DNA of 15,423 nt from positions 1-15,423 of the forward strand of contig CAMLDH010000065.1 in the NCBI GenBank assembly GCA_946478765.1, written 5' to 3'. Below, one piece after another: positions 7,444-14,436 of this stretch (position 1 is its first letter; each line of letters starts with the position of its first letter). Made by a program: the position numbers and the translations under genes. This DNA is from an uncultured Oxalobacteraceae bacterium (lineage in GTDB: Bacteria > Pseudomonadota > Gammaproteobacteria > Burkholderiales > Burkholderiaceae). The notes beneath the pieces are model-generated. The model was not told the DNA's origin and did not search any database. It was given only the letters and a program-made list of their open reading frames with translations.

Positions 7444-8340
7444 TTAAGCGGCACGTTTTCGCAGAGTCCACAGAGAAGCGATGACGATCAAAAATCCGCC
7501 CAGCCAGCCTGCTATCGAGAGCGACTCATCTAGCCAATAAACGGCAAACATCGCCCCGAAGACTGGCTCGGTTCCCATCAAGAGCGAAACGCGTGTCGGC
7601 GAGCTGCGTCGCAAAGCATAGTTTTGCGCGAAGAACGCGAACAGCGTACAGAACACAATAAGGAAACCCGTCGCATACCAGAAAGCCGGTTCATGCGGCA
7701 GTGGAGGAAGCCCGCCAGGCAACCCCGCTGCCAGCATCATGCAGCCAAGCCCAACGACGCCCGTTTGAACCGCCGTCAACGGTAAGGAAGGGATATCTTT
7801 GCCACTGGTTAGCCTGCTGGTACATGTGACCATAACGGCCCGCAACAGCGCGGCGACTAGTATCAAGCCATCCCCGAGGTTGAATGACAGCGATATACTC
7901 GACGTTAGCAACCAAGTGCCTATTAGCGATATTCCCGCCACAACGAAACTCGCGACATTCGGACGAGATCGCAGAACAATCCATTCGACGAATGGCGTGA
8001 ACATTACGAACAGACTGATTAGAAAGGCCGCATTCGATGCAAGCGTCAATGAGAGCCCATAGGTCTCGCTGACAAAGATTGCGAGCAGAATCAATCCTAG
8101 TGGTACGCCTGCCTTTATCGTGGTATTGATCTGCTGTCTCGATAGTCCGCGCCACGTAGGCAGCAGCAGCAGCGAAGTCACGCAAAAACGTACAGTTAGA
8201 AAGCCGAGTACTGGGTAAAAAATCACGGCAGTCTTGGCTAAACCGTAGCTTGTCCCCCACACGACAGCCACGAGCAACAACATAATCTCTGCCCACCATA
8301 CGGGGACACTCAAGTTGATTTGAATCGAAGCGGTCTTCAT
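7444..8340 (-). CDS. DMT-superfamily EamA-type transporter (probable metabolite exporter)
   Basis: The 298-residue protein consists of two EamA repeats with about ten hydrophobic helices. The first begins WWAEIMLLLVAVVWGTSYGLAK, the standard EamA opening with a conserved WG. The second contains SPTRVSLLMGTEPVFGAMFA followed by WLGGFLIVIASL, the family's C-terminal signature. EamA members usually export amino acids or related metabolites; the substrate is not readable here. The ATG overlaps the stop of the upstream 91-residue ORF by four bases (ATGA), so translation is probably coupled. A LysR gene is divergent further upstream, a common set-up for regulated exporters. The gene is convergent with the acyl-CoA dehydrogenase gene, with only 29 bases between the stops. 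Confidence 0.9.
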   Translation of the reverse strand: MKTASIQINLSVPVWWAEIMLLLVAVVWGTSYGLAKTAVIFYPVLGFLTVRFCVTSLLLLPTWRGLSRQQINTTIKAGVPLGLILLAIFVSETYGLSLTLASNAAFLISLFVMFTPFVEWIVLRSRPNVASFVVAGISLIGTWLLTSSISLSFNLGDGLILVAALLRAVMVTCTSRLTSGKDIPSLPLTAVQTGVVGLGCMMLAAGLPGGLPPLPHEPAFWYATGFLIVFCTLFAFFAQNYALRRSSPTRVSLLMGTEPVFGAMFAVYWLDESLSIAGWLGGFLIVIASLWTLRKRAA

Positions 8341-8612
8341 GATTGGGTCGAGGTTCGTTGGGAGAACATGGCGATAAGCACATCTCGGTAGCCCTCTTTG
8401 GTCGGATCAACCCGACTAATCGGCTGCACACTGTGCTTCAGATCGACTGTCAGACAGATCACTTCGGCCGATCCTTGATTCGATAATTGCGAAAGCTCTT
8501 TTAGGACAAAAGTGCTGTCGAGTCCCCCGCTAAACAAGGTCAATATTTTCGATGAGCGTTGGCTTACGAATGACAAATCAGCAAGACTACGAATTCTGTT
8601 TTTTGTTTGCAC
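8337..8612 (-). pseudogene. truncated PP-loop ATPase (argininosuccinate synthase/asparagine synthase-like fragment)
   Basis: The ORF has 91 residues from a GTG start. Its core RSSKILTLFSGGLDSTFVLKEL (about 19-40) contains the PP-loop SGGLDS that binds the pyrophosphate of ATP in N-type ATP pyrophosphatases. The first strand-loop-helix and a second strand (EVICLTVDL) are present. Everything after about residue 55 is unlike these families, and full-length members exceed 200-400 residues. The nucleotide-binding lobe is therefore incomplete and the acceptor-substrate domain is absent. The other frames to the left do not continue the protein, so this looks like a deletion that joined the fragment to the exporter gene. 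The ATGA overlap could be a product of that junction, or the fragment may still act as a translated leader. Confidence 0.6.
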
Positions 8613-8951
8613 GAGTAATTCTCTGGAACTGAGTTAAAAAATTTTTGGTAAATGGCGCCGATAAGTGCCTACCCACGCGCTATTTGGAACCGCGTTGGGC
8701 GGCAATTAGGTATTTCGCCGCAGCCCCGAAGGACCTCAGCCACCGCGGCCCTTCGGGACTGCGCCGTTGTACTGCCAACCAATAGCCGCATTTTTTCAAC
8801 GCACTTCGCTTTGCAGTCAATTCCAAAAAAACACCTGCGCGCCCAAATAGTGCAAGAACAGTCACACCTTTACGAAGAGATAGCCGAATGGTGCCATTGA
8901 AGTTATGATTTGAAAAATTGAATTTAATGAACAAACCTATCAGAATTACTG
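8613..8951. promoter_or_regulatory. divergent intergenic region of the LysR and EamA/PP-loop genes
   Basis: These 339 bases separate the minus-strand PP-loop/EamA pair from the plus-strand LysR gene and are the expected place for LysR binding. The part near the LysR start (about 8895-8950) is AT-rich and could hold promoters for both directions, but no box stands out. A hairpin CCCGAAGG (8725-8732)/CCTTCGGG (8750-8757) with a 17-base loop would lie in the leader of the minus-strand transcript. A second imperfect hairpin lies around 8668-8704. No convincing gene is seen. Confidence 0.4.
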
Positions 8952-9890
8952 ATGAGACAGCTTAGCCTTGACCAACTCCAGACATTAGTAGTGATCTCCG
9001 ATTTAGGCACCTTTTCGGCCGCTGCACATGCTTTGCATTTGGCGCAACCGACGGTGAGTCTGCATATCAGAGAACTTGAAGCAAGGGTGTCCGCAAGGCT
9101 GCTGGTCCGCGGTGGACGACGCGTGATCCCCACAGCCGCAGGAACTCTCCTCATAGAACACGCTCGACGGCTATTAAGAGGGGCTGATGAGGCGATTGAC
9201 GCAATGAAACGCCACATGGAGGGACAAGTTGGTCGAATACGCCTTGGGGCATCGACCGGGGTGCTGATGCATTTGTTGCCGCAAGTGCTGGAAACGATGA
9301 AGCGCGCCCACCCTGACATCACTGTAGAGGTATGCATCCTCGGCTCCCCTGAGATGATGCAGCGACTACATCAGGGAACCTTGGACGTTGGGCTGGTATC
9401 AATCCCGCAACGGCCTTCAGGAAATCTAGTGGTGACACACTGGCGAAGTGATCCTTTGATGGCATACATACCCGCGGGCTGGCAGTCTCCCAAATATGCC
9501 ACTCCGCAGTGGCTATCAACCCAAGCATTAATTTTTAGCGACCCAACGACTCACATGTATCAAATGACCGTTGAGTGGTTTGCCGCTGCTGGTTTCTCGC
9601 CGCGTGGCCGAATCGAACTTCTCTATACGGAAACGATGAAGGATCTCGTGGCAGCAGGCTATGGCGCCGCAATACTGCCCGTACAGGAAGTCGAAAAAAT
9701 CACAGCTGCCAAGGAAATTAAGGTACTTCCCCTAAGACCACCACTGACACGCCATATTGGTATAGTTCATCACCCATTGCCGGTTCTTGATAATGCCTCG
9801 CGTATTTTTTTGCAGACTCTGGAGCAGTTTCGGCAAGTGCCGGCGCCAGCTAAAATCCAGCGTGCCAACGGAACCACCTCCGCCAAATAG
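8952..9890 (+). CDS. LysR-type transcriptional regulator
   Basis: The protein has 312 residues, the usual size for LysR. An N-terminal winged helix-turn-helix (about 4-63) reads LSLDQLQTLVVISDLGTFSA, then the recognition region QPTVSLHIRELEARVSARLLV, then the linker helix. A periplasmic-binding-protein-like effector domain follows from GRIRLGASTGVLMHLLPQVL (about 93) to the C-terminus. The gene is divergent from the PP-loop/EamA pair, so it probably controls them in response to a small molecule, perhaps one linked to the exported compound. It is not PhcA of the Phc system: its N-terminal region differs from that regulator. Only a weak ribosome-binding site precedes the ATG. Confidence 0.92.
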   Translation: MRQLSLDQLQTLVVISDLGTFSAAAHALHLAQPTVSLHIRELEARVSARLLVRGGRRVIPTAAGTLLIEHARRLLRGADEAIDAMKRHMEGQVGRIRLGASTGVLMHLLPQVLETMKRAHPDITVEVCILGSPEMMQRLHQGTLDVGLVSIPQRPSGNLVVTHWRSDPLMAYIPAGWQSPKYATPQWLSTQALIFSDPTTHMYQMTVEWFAAAGFSPRGRIELLYTETMKDLVAAGYGAAILPVQEVEKITAAKEIKVLPLRPPLTRHIGIVHHPLPVLDNASRIFLQTLEQFRQVPAPAKIQRANGTTSAK

Positions 9891-9988
9891 CAGCGCCAAC
9901 GTTGCCGAGACATTGTCTTTCTTGATCTCAGAAGTTACCTTTTTTGACTAAAAGATGCGGGCATGTTCACATGCGTCGCAAGAGAGTA
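9891..9988. other. short intergenic stretch between the LysR gene and the gene-copy fragment
   Basis: These 98 bases hold no gene. A near-palindrome GCCAACGTTGCC (9896-9907) and a T6 run around 9939-9944 follow the LysR stop and could weakly terminate transcription. GCATGTTCACATGC (9961-9974) is a small dyad. Confidence 0.3.
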
Positions 9989-10249
9989 CGAGTCGCCGCA
10001 GGACCCGCTGGAACGCGCATGGCGCCGTATCGTCACGCCCGCCGCCAAATCCTGGATCTGCAAGCGCACGCTTGGGCTGGAATTTACCGGCGAGTGCAGG
10101 GAAATATGGGGCGGCAACGGTTATGTGGAAAATGCGCCGATGGCACGCATGTATCGCGACGCGCCGGTCAATTCGATCTGTGAAGGCTCCGGCAATGTGA
10201 TGTGCCTCGATGTGCTGCGCGCGATCGAGCGCGAGCTAGCCAAGCTAAG
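9989..10249 (+). pseudogene. degenerate internal copy of the acyl-CoA dehydrogenase gene
   Basis: Bases 9989-10236 repeat 6862-7103 in the same orientation with eight substitutions and a six-base in-frame insertion, about 97% identity outside the insertion. Bases 10239-10249 then match the gene's last codons and stop region (7405-7415), so about 300 bases of 3' coding sequence are missing. Six of the eight substitutions change the amino acid (Ala to Pro, Phe to Ser, Met to Arg, Val to Ile, Glu to Asp, Trp to Cys), as expected without purifying selection. The N-terminal two thirds, including most of the flavin site, are absent, so it cannot be a working dehydrogenase. The frame happens to stay open from an ATG at 9963 to a stop at 10355 (130 residues, the last 35 or so unrelated); expression is unlikely. 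Confidence 0.9.
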
Positions 10250-10558
10250 TAATCGCACAAAAATAACGGCAAGCTCTTCTCGCCAAACAAGCGTCTGGCA
10301 GGACCGGTCCTTGCCCGCTATCTGCATCGATTCGCAAACCGCTGTAATCGTTTAAATAATTGTTATTAAGAAATCAGCATAGTACACTCGATGCAATAAT
10401 AACCAGTCGGCATGGAGCAGACGGAACGGCATTGCATCGGCACGAAATCATTGCTTGATCAGGCCGACACTCTTTTTTCTATCGCTGCGCCTCGCGCTTT
10501 AACCATGCCGGACGGTTAAGGCCACACCGACTATCAGAACATTTCATGGCGCTCTATC
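10250..10558 (+). promoter_or_regulatory. leader and control region of the phc operon
   Basis: These 309 non-coding bases contain three dyads. The first is a perfect 12-bp palindrome AGGACCGGTCCT (10300-10311). The second is the inverted repeat CGATGCAAT (10389-10397)/ATTGCATCG (10431-10439). The third is an 8-bp stem CTTTAACC (10497-10504)/GGTTAAGG (10514-10521) with one G-T pair. A candidate promoter lies between the first and second. The density of dyads suggests protein binding or RNA structure controlling phcB, but no regulator can be assigned. Confidence 0.45.
10360..10388 (+). promoter_or_regulatory. candidate phcB promoter
   Basis: TTGTTA (10360-10365) and TACACT (10383-10388) are spaced by 17 bases, each matching four of six consensus positions. 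The left arm of the CGATGCAAT inverted repeat begins immediately after the -10 box, at the expected transcription start. The leader would be about 165 bases long. Confidence 0.35.
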
Positions 10559-11950
10559 GTGTATTCACAAACGCAAATCGACCCGATGGTGAGCTTCCGT
10601 AACACGCAAGGCGAGGCGGTACGGGGCACGATCGTCAATCTCCAGAGAAAATCCCTGGTGATGGAAATCTACAACCCCTATTCCATCGTGCAGGTCAGCG
10701 AAGTTCTCAGCGAACTCACCGTGCGTCTCCGCACCAAGAATGCCTATATCGGCAAGGCAGTCGTTATCAGCATGGTGAATACCGGCCTCACAGCCATCGT
10801 GTCGGTGACCCTCATCGACGAATGGCGAGAACTGAGTGATGCCGTATTGCTGCCGCAGGCCGTCGGCCTAGAAGCGAAAGCCTTTGTACAGGATTGGGGA
10901 GAACGTTTTCGTATTCGCCGCGATTATCAGATTGTGGTCAACGAGATGCGCGCCTTTCTGTCGGAGGTGTCGCGTTGGGTTGAACAAGTCGATATGTCCG
11001 ATTCTCTTCCCAAGGAGGACGGGAGGCTGCGTGCGGATTTTTTTTATGAGCTTGCTGCGCCACTCATGGAAAAGACCAGGTATTACTTGGACCAACTTGA
11101 AGGTGAGGCATCCCGTGTCGATGAGGAACTCGCGCCTGCACACCGCTCCTTTGCACAAACGGCCCTTCATCCACTGATACTCAGAGCGCCATTTGTGTTC
11201 CGTACTTACACAAAACCTCTTGGCTATGCCGGCGATTACCAGATGGTCAACCAACTCATAGATGACCCGCGTCAAGGGCCAAGCACATATTTCCAGATTG
11301 TGAATACAGCTTTCCTACAAGCCGCTGTGGCCCTTGCCCATCGCAATCGAATCGACATCCTGGTGAATTTTTTGAAAAGGATGGCCGACAGTGCTCGGAA
11401 CGAAGGACGACCGTTCCGGATTTTGAATGTCGGATGTGGTCCTGCGATAGAAGTACAAAATTTTCTGCAAAGCTATCCGCATCCCGAACTCTTGTCTTTC
11501 GAGCTTATCGACTTCAGCAAAGAAACCTTGGCATGGACCAAGGCGCGACTTTCATCCATTACCAACCATATCGGAAAGTCAGTCACGATCGACTATCTAC
11601 ATGATTCAGTTCATAACCTGCTCAAGCGTCCAAGCACCTCCACATCGATTAACGCTCGCGAGTTCGATGCAGTCTATTGTGCGGGTCTATTTGACTATCT
11701 GTCCGACAAGGTTTGCGCGAGACTGATGTCGCATTTCGCCACACGTACTCGACATGGTGGGATGCTTCTCGTTACCAACGTCCACTCGAATAATCCTGGG
11801 AAGTTTGGAATGGAGCATTTGCTGGAGTGGCATCTTATATACAGAGATGAGGTGAAAATGAATTTTCTGCTTCCAGAACAATCAAGTGATCGCAAAATTT
11901 ATGTTGACGCTACCGGTGTGAACGTTTTCGCAGAAGTAACCATTACGTAG
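10559..11950 (+). CDS. phcB: PhcB-type SAM-dependent methyltransferase, 3-hydroxy fatty acid methyl ester signal synthase
   Basis: The gene encodes 463 residues from a GTG at 10559; ATG at 10586 is the alternative, and neither has a clear ribosome-binding site. In Ralstonia, PhcB methylates a 3-hydroxy fatty acid to make the volatile autoinducer (3-OH PAME or 3-OH MAME). The C-terminal half is a class I methyltransferase. Motif I is FRILNVGCGPAIEVQNFL (286-303), the acidic residue after strand 2 is Asp318 in FELIDFS, and motif IV is FDAVYCAGLFDYL (369-381). A family block KPLGYAGDYQMV (219-230) precedes it. Residues 10-90 form a beta-rich, PilZ-like region lacking the RxxxR and DxSxxG c-di-GMP motifs. 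Assignment rests on this protein together with the following phcS, phcR and phcQ, 17 bases downstream. The exact fatty acid cannot be predicted. Confidence 0.85.
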   Translation: MYSQTQIDPMVSFRNTQGEAVRGTIVNLQRKSLVMEIYNPYSIVQVSEVLSELTVRLRTKNAYIGKAVVISMVNTGLTAIVSVTLIDEWRELSDAVLLPQAVGLEAKAFVQDWGERFRIRRDYQIVVNEMRAFLSEVSRWVEQVDMSDSLPKEDGRLRADFFYELAAPLMEKTRYYLDQLEGEASRVDEELAPAHRSFAQTALHPLILRAPFVFRTYTKPLGYAGDYQMVNQLIDDPRQGPSTYFQIVNTAFLQAAVALAHRNRIDILVNFLKRMADSARNEGRPFRILNVGCGPAIEVQNFLQSYPHPELLSFELIDFSKETLAWTKARLSSITNHIGKSVTIDYLHDSVHNLLKRPSTSTSINAREFDAVYCAGLFDYLSDKVCARLMSHFATRTRHGGMLLVTNVHSNNPGKFGMEHLLEWHLIYRDEVKMNFLLPEQSSDRKIYVDATGVNVFAEVTIT

Positions 11951-11967
11951 CAGGACAGTACATTTAC

Positions 11968-13296
11968 ATGACTCAAAGACTGTATGCGGGATATGAGGCA
12001 GTGCTTCGGGAATTTCGCCTCGAATTCAGCCGAGCCGGAGCATATACATGCGTTGCTCTCGTTCTATTAGGTATCGGTCTGGATTACGGCCTCTATCCGC
12101 AGATGCAAGCTTTGTTCGCCGCTGTTAGGGTTGTCGTTTCAATCCTGGTTTTCGGCATCATCCTTATGATGAGGACCGCTTGGGGCAAGGATAGGATTCA
12201 ATGGCTGACGTTCATTTGGTTGCTTCTACCGCAGATCATGATCACATGGATGATTGGCGTAACGGAAGGAGCGACCTCCATATACTATGCAGGGCTTACA
12301 CTTGCCATCTACGCTTCTGGCATAGTGCTGTCTTTCGGTCTTTGGCAGAATCTCGTATTTGGAGGGTTTTCCTATTTTTTTTACGTTGTCGCATGCGCTT
12401 ACCACCCGAGCAGTTTCGAGCTCCGAGGCGCTTTTGTTGTTAATTCGCTGTTTCTGCTAATGTCCGCAACGGTTAGTGCTGTATTTACTTTTTTTAACGA
12501 ACGAGCCCGCTTCATGCTATTCCAACTCAAAGCTGAAGTAGCAGAAAAGAACCTTCAACTGGAAGAGACCAATAAAAATCTATCCGACATCAAAGGCCAA
12601 ATGCTCCAACAAGAAAAAATGGCCGCCATCGGCACACTTGCGGCAGGCTTGCTGCACGAAGTCAACAACCCCGTCAACTTCTGCATGATGGCGATCGACA
12701 TTGCAATCGAGGAACCCGTCGCCAAGACAAGCCCGATGCTCAGCGAGTGCCTGGCCGATGCCAAACAAGGCATGCAGCGCGTGCAGCACATTGTTTCAGA
12801 TCTGAAGACCTTCGCGTATCGCAAAAACGGGACGGCGCTGGAGGGTACGCCTTTCCTGTTCGAGAAAGCGCTCGATGCCTCGATTCGCCTGATCGGCCAC
12901 GAGATCAAGGGCATCTCCCTCACGCGCGATTTGCCTGCCGATACATTGGTGCGCGGCGACGAGGCCGCCATCATCGGCGTACTGATCAACCTGCTCGGTA
13001 ACGCAGCGCTTTCCATGCGAAATGCCAACCGCGCCGAGTGTGCGATTCACGTGTCCGCGGCTTGGGACGGCAACCGTCTTCGCGTCACGGTTCAAGACAA
13101 TGGACCAGGCATTCCGCCCGAAAATCTCGCACGCGTATTCGAACCCTTCTTTACGACGCGCGAGGTCGGCCAGGGCCTTGGTCTGGGACTCAGCATCAGC
13201 TATGGTGTAATCGAGCGTCATGGCGGCACACTGCTAGCCGAGAGCGTCGTGGGAGAATGGACGAAAATGATTTTCGACCTGCTGCGCGCAGAATGA
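11968..13296 (+). CDS. phcS: PhcS-type membrane sensor histidine kinase
   Basis: The protein has 442 residues. About six membrane helices (roughly 25-42, 48-68, 78-97, 103-122, 127-145, 157-176) form the input domain, with almost no periplasmic loop. That suits a lipid-like signal dissolved in the membrane. A charged coiled coil (about 183-215) leads to the kinase core. The core has the phospho-acceptor His230 in AAGLLHEVNNPVNF, N box NLLGNAA (341-347), G1 DNGPGIP (377-383), F box FEPFF (391-395) and G2 GQGLGLGLSI (401-410). In Ralstonia, PhcS phosphorylates PhcR in response to the PhcB product. The gene is 17 bases after phcB and 12 bases before phcR. Sampled GC is about 46% up to roughly 12,590 (together with phcB) and about 57% beyond it, so the sensor and kinase halves may have different origins. 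Confidence 0.88.
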   Translation: MTQRLYAGYEAVLREFRLEFSRAGAYTCVALVLLGIGLDYGLYPQMQALFAAVRVVVSILVFGIILMMRTAWGKDRIQWLTFIWLLLPQIMITWMIGVTEGATSIYYAGLTLAIYASGIVLSFGLWQNLVFGGFSYFFYVVACAYHPSSFELRGAFVVNSLFLLMSATVSAVFTFFNERARFMLFQLKAEVAEKNLQLEETNKNLSDIKGQMLQQEKMAAIGTLAAGLLHEVNNPVNFCMMAIDIAIEEPVAKTSPMLSECLADAKQGMQRVQHIVSDLKTFAYRKNGTALEGTPFLFEKALDASIRLIGHEIKGISLTRDLPADTLVRGDEAAIIGVLINLLGNAALSMRNANRAECAIHVSAAWDGNRLRVTVQDNGPGIPPENLARVFEPFFTTREVGQGLGLGLSISYGVIERHGGTLLAESVVGEWTKMIFDLLRAE

Positions 13297-13308
13297 GAGG
13301 ATGAAAAA

Positions 13309-14436
13309 ATGAATAAACCCGACCGCAATACCGTGACGATCCTGTATGTAGACGACGAGGAGTTGGCGTGCAAATATTTTGTGCGCGCCGTCGAGACGGA
13401 TTACGACGTGCTGACGGCGTCGAGTGTGGACGCTGCGCTCGCGATACTGGAAGATCCGCACAACCAGGTCGACGTGCTCGTTACCGATTACCGGATGCCC
13501 GGGCGCGCGGGCGGCGAGTTGTTGCGTCAGGTCGAGCAGTGCTACCCGCATATCGTCCGTATTCTGGTGACCGCTTATGCGGACATGGACATCTTGCTGG
13601 AAACCGTCAATGCCGGCGAGATTTTCCGGATACTGGAAAAACCGCTGAACATGGCGGACGTGCGCAGCACGTTGCGCCTGGCGAGCCAACGTGCGCATGA
13701 ACGCAGCGCAAGGCGGCAAAGCCTGATGGCGATCGAAGAGACGCTGGCATTTCTCGCGCATGAACTCAATACGCCGCTGGCTGCGATAGCCAATTTTGCA
13801 CGCGGCATTCAACGCCGCACCAGCGGGGATGCCGGCACGCCGTTACCGATGCAAGCCGAGATCCGCAATGCCGCAACGCTCATGCATGACAATGCCAGGT
13901 ATTGCCTGTCGGTCTTGGCCACGTTCGTCGACTCGGTGAAAAACGCCAGTTCGGTGGCGACAAAAAATCGTTCCGGCAAAGCGAACAGCAGCGCATGCCA
14001 ATTGATTTCCTCCCTGCTTGATACTTATCCGCTGACGCCGGCGCAGCGCGTGATGATCGAAACCGACGTCAGGCAGGATTTTCCGATCACGGCCTTGCCC
14101 AATTGCGTGGCACTGGTATTGTCTTCCGTACTCAGCAACGCGCTGCGCGCGCTGAGCAAGCAGCCGGCGCCGGCGTTGTGTTTCACGGTACTGGTCGATG
14201 GCAATCCGCAGATCCGCATTACCGACAACGGCCCCGGAATACCACCCGAGATTCTGCACCGGCTGCTGGTCGATCCTGTCACGATGCACGCAGACGCCGG
14301 CGGCAGCGGCTGGGGAATGATCTTCTGCAACCGCATCATGCAGTCGTTCGGCGGCAACATCCAGATTCAATCGGAACCAGCGCAATACACGACTGTCACA
14401 CTGAATTTTCCAGCAATTAAAGAGGCATACCGATGA
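13309..14436 (+). CDS. phcR: PhcR-type response regulator with histidine kinase output domain
   Basis: The protein has 375 residues. The receiver (about 9-125) has acidic pair Asp15-Asp16 (YVDDEE), phospho-acceptor Asp60 (VTDYRMPG), Thr88 and Lys111 (EKPLN). No DNA-binding domain follows. Residues 140-373 are a histidine kinase: H box LAFLAHELNTPLAAI with His151, N box SSVLSNALRAL (Asn277), G1 DNGPGIP (306-312) and an altered G2, GGSGWGM, in place of GxGLGL. This receiver-kinase order is the known peculiarity of Ralstonia PhcR, which relays the signal towards PhcA control. An AGAGGA ribosome-binding site precedes the ATG. It overlaps phcQ by four bases (ATGA), so the two regulators are probably made in fixed proportion. 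Confidence 0.88.
   Translation: MNKPDRNTVTILYVDDEELACKYFVRAVETDYDVLTASSVDAALAILEDPHNQVDVLVTDYRMPGRAGGELLRQVEQCYPHIVRILVTAYADMDILLETVNAGEIFRILEKPLNMADVRSTLRLASQRAHERSARRQSLMAIEETLAFLAHELNTPLAAIANFARGIQRRTSGDAGTPLPMQAEIRNAATLMHDNARYCLSVLATFVDSVKNASSVATKNRSGKANSSACQLISSLLDTYPLTPAQRVMIETDVRQDFPITALPNCVALVLSSVLSNALRALSKQPAPALCFTVLVDGNPQIRITDNGPGIPPEILHRLLVDPVTMHADAGGSGWGMIFCNRIMQSFGGNIQIQSEPAQYTTVTLNFPAIKEAYR

Larger units (their letters stand above)
7416..10249. mobile_element. putative acquired segment with EamA, PP-loop fragment, LysR and partial gene copy
   Basis: The 11-base string GCCAAGCTAAG, which includes the acyl-CoA dehydrogenase stop codon, occurs at 7405-7415 and again at 10239-10249. 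Between the two copies lie an exporter gene, a gene fragment, a regulator gene and a 248-base degraded copy of the acyl-CoA dehydrogenase gene. The genes look less GC-rich than the flanking housekeeping genes. I infer that the dehydrogenase gene was once followed directly by the sequence now at 10250 and the phc operon. No transposase or integrase is present, so homologous (Campbell-type) integration followed by decay is a plausible route. The exact ends are not proven. Confidence 0.5.

Noticed and set aside
6242..7471. A 409-codon minus-strand frame opposite the acyl-CoA dehydrogenase gene
   Set aside because: Antisense shadow with biased composition; the plus-strand gene has all family motifs, a promoter and a ribosome-binding site.
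8660..8760. Possible integron attC-like site (GTTGGGC core-like string at 8695-8701 with a nearby imperfect inverted copy)
   Set aside because: The matching RYYYAAC/GTTRRRY pair with correct spacing is not present, the fold is too short, and there is no integrase or cassette array.
8652..8934. Small frames on both strands (82 and 84 codons) in the LysR upstream region
   Set aside because: No recognisable motif, no ribosome-binding site, and they lie in a region expected to be regulatory.
8952..9890. The LysR gene as phcA, master regulator of the Phc system
   Set aside because: The N-terminal sequence does not resemble PhcA, the gene is divergent from an exporter, and it sits in a segment that looks acquired.
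7416..10249. Insertion sequence or integrase-driven island
   Set aside because: No transposase, integrase or terminal inverted repeats were found at the ends; only the direct duplication is visible, so I describe it as an acquired segment without naming a mechanism.
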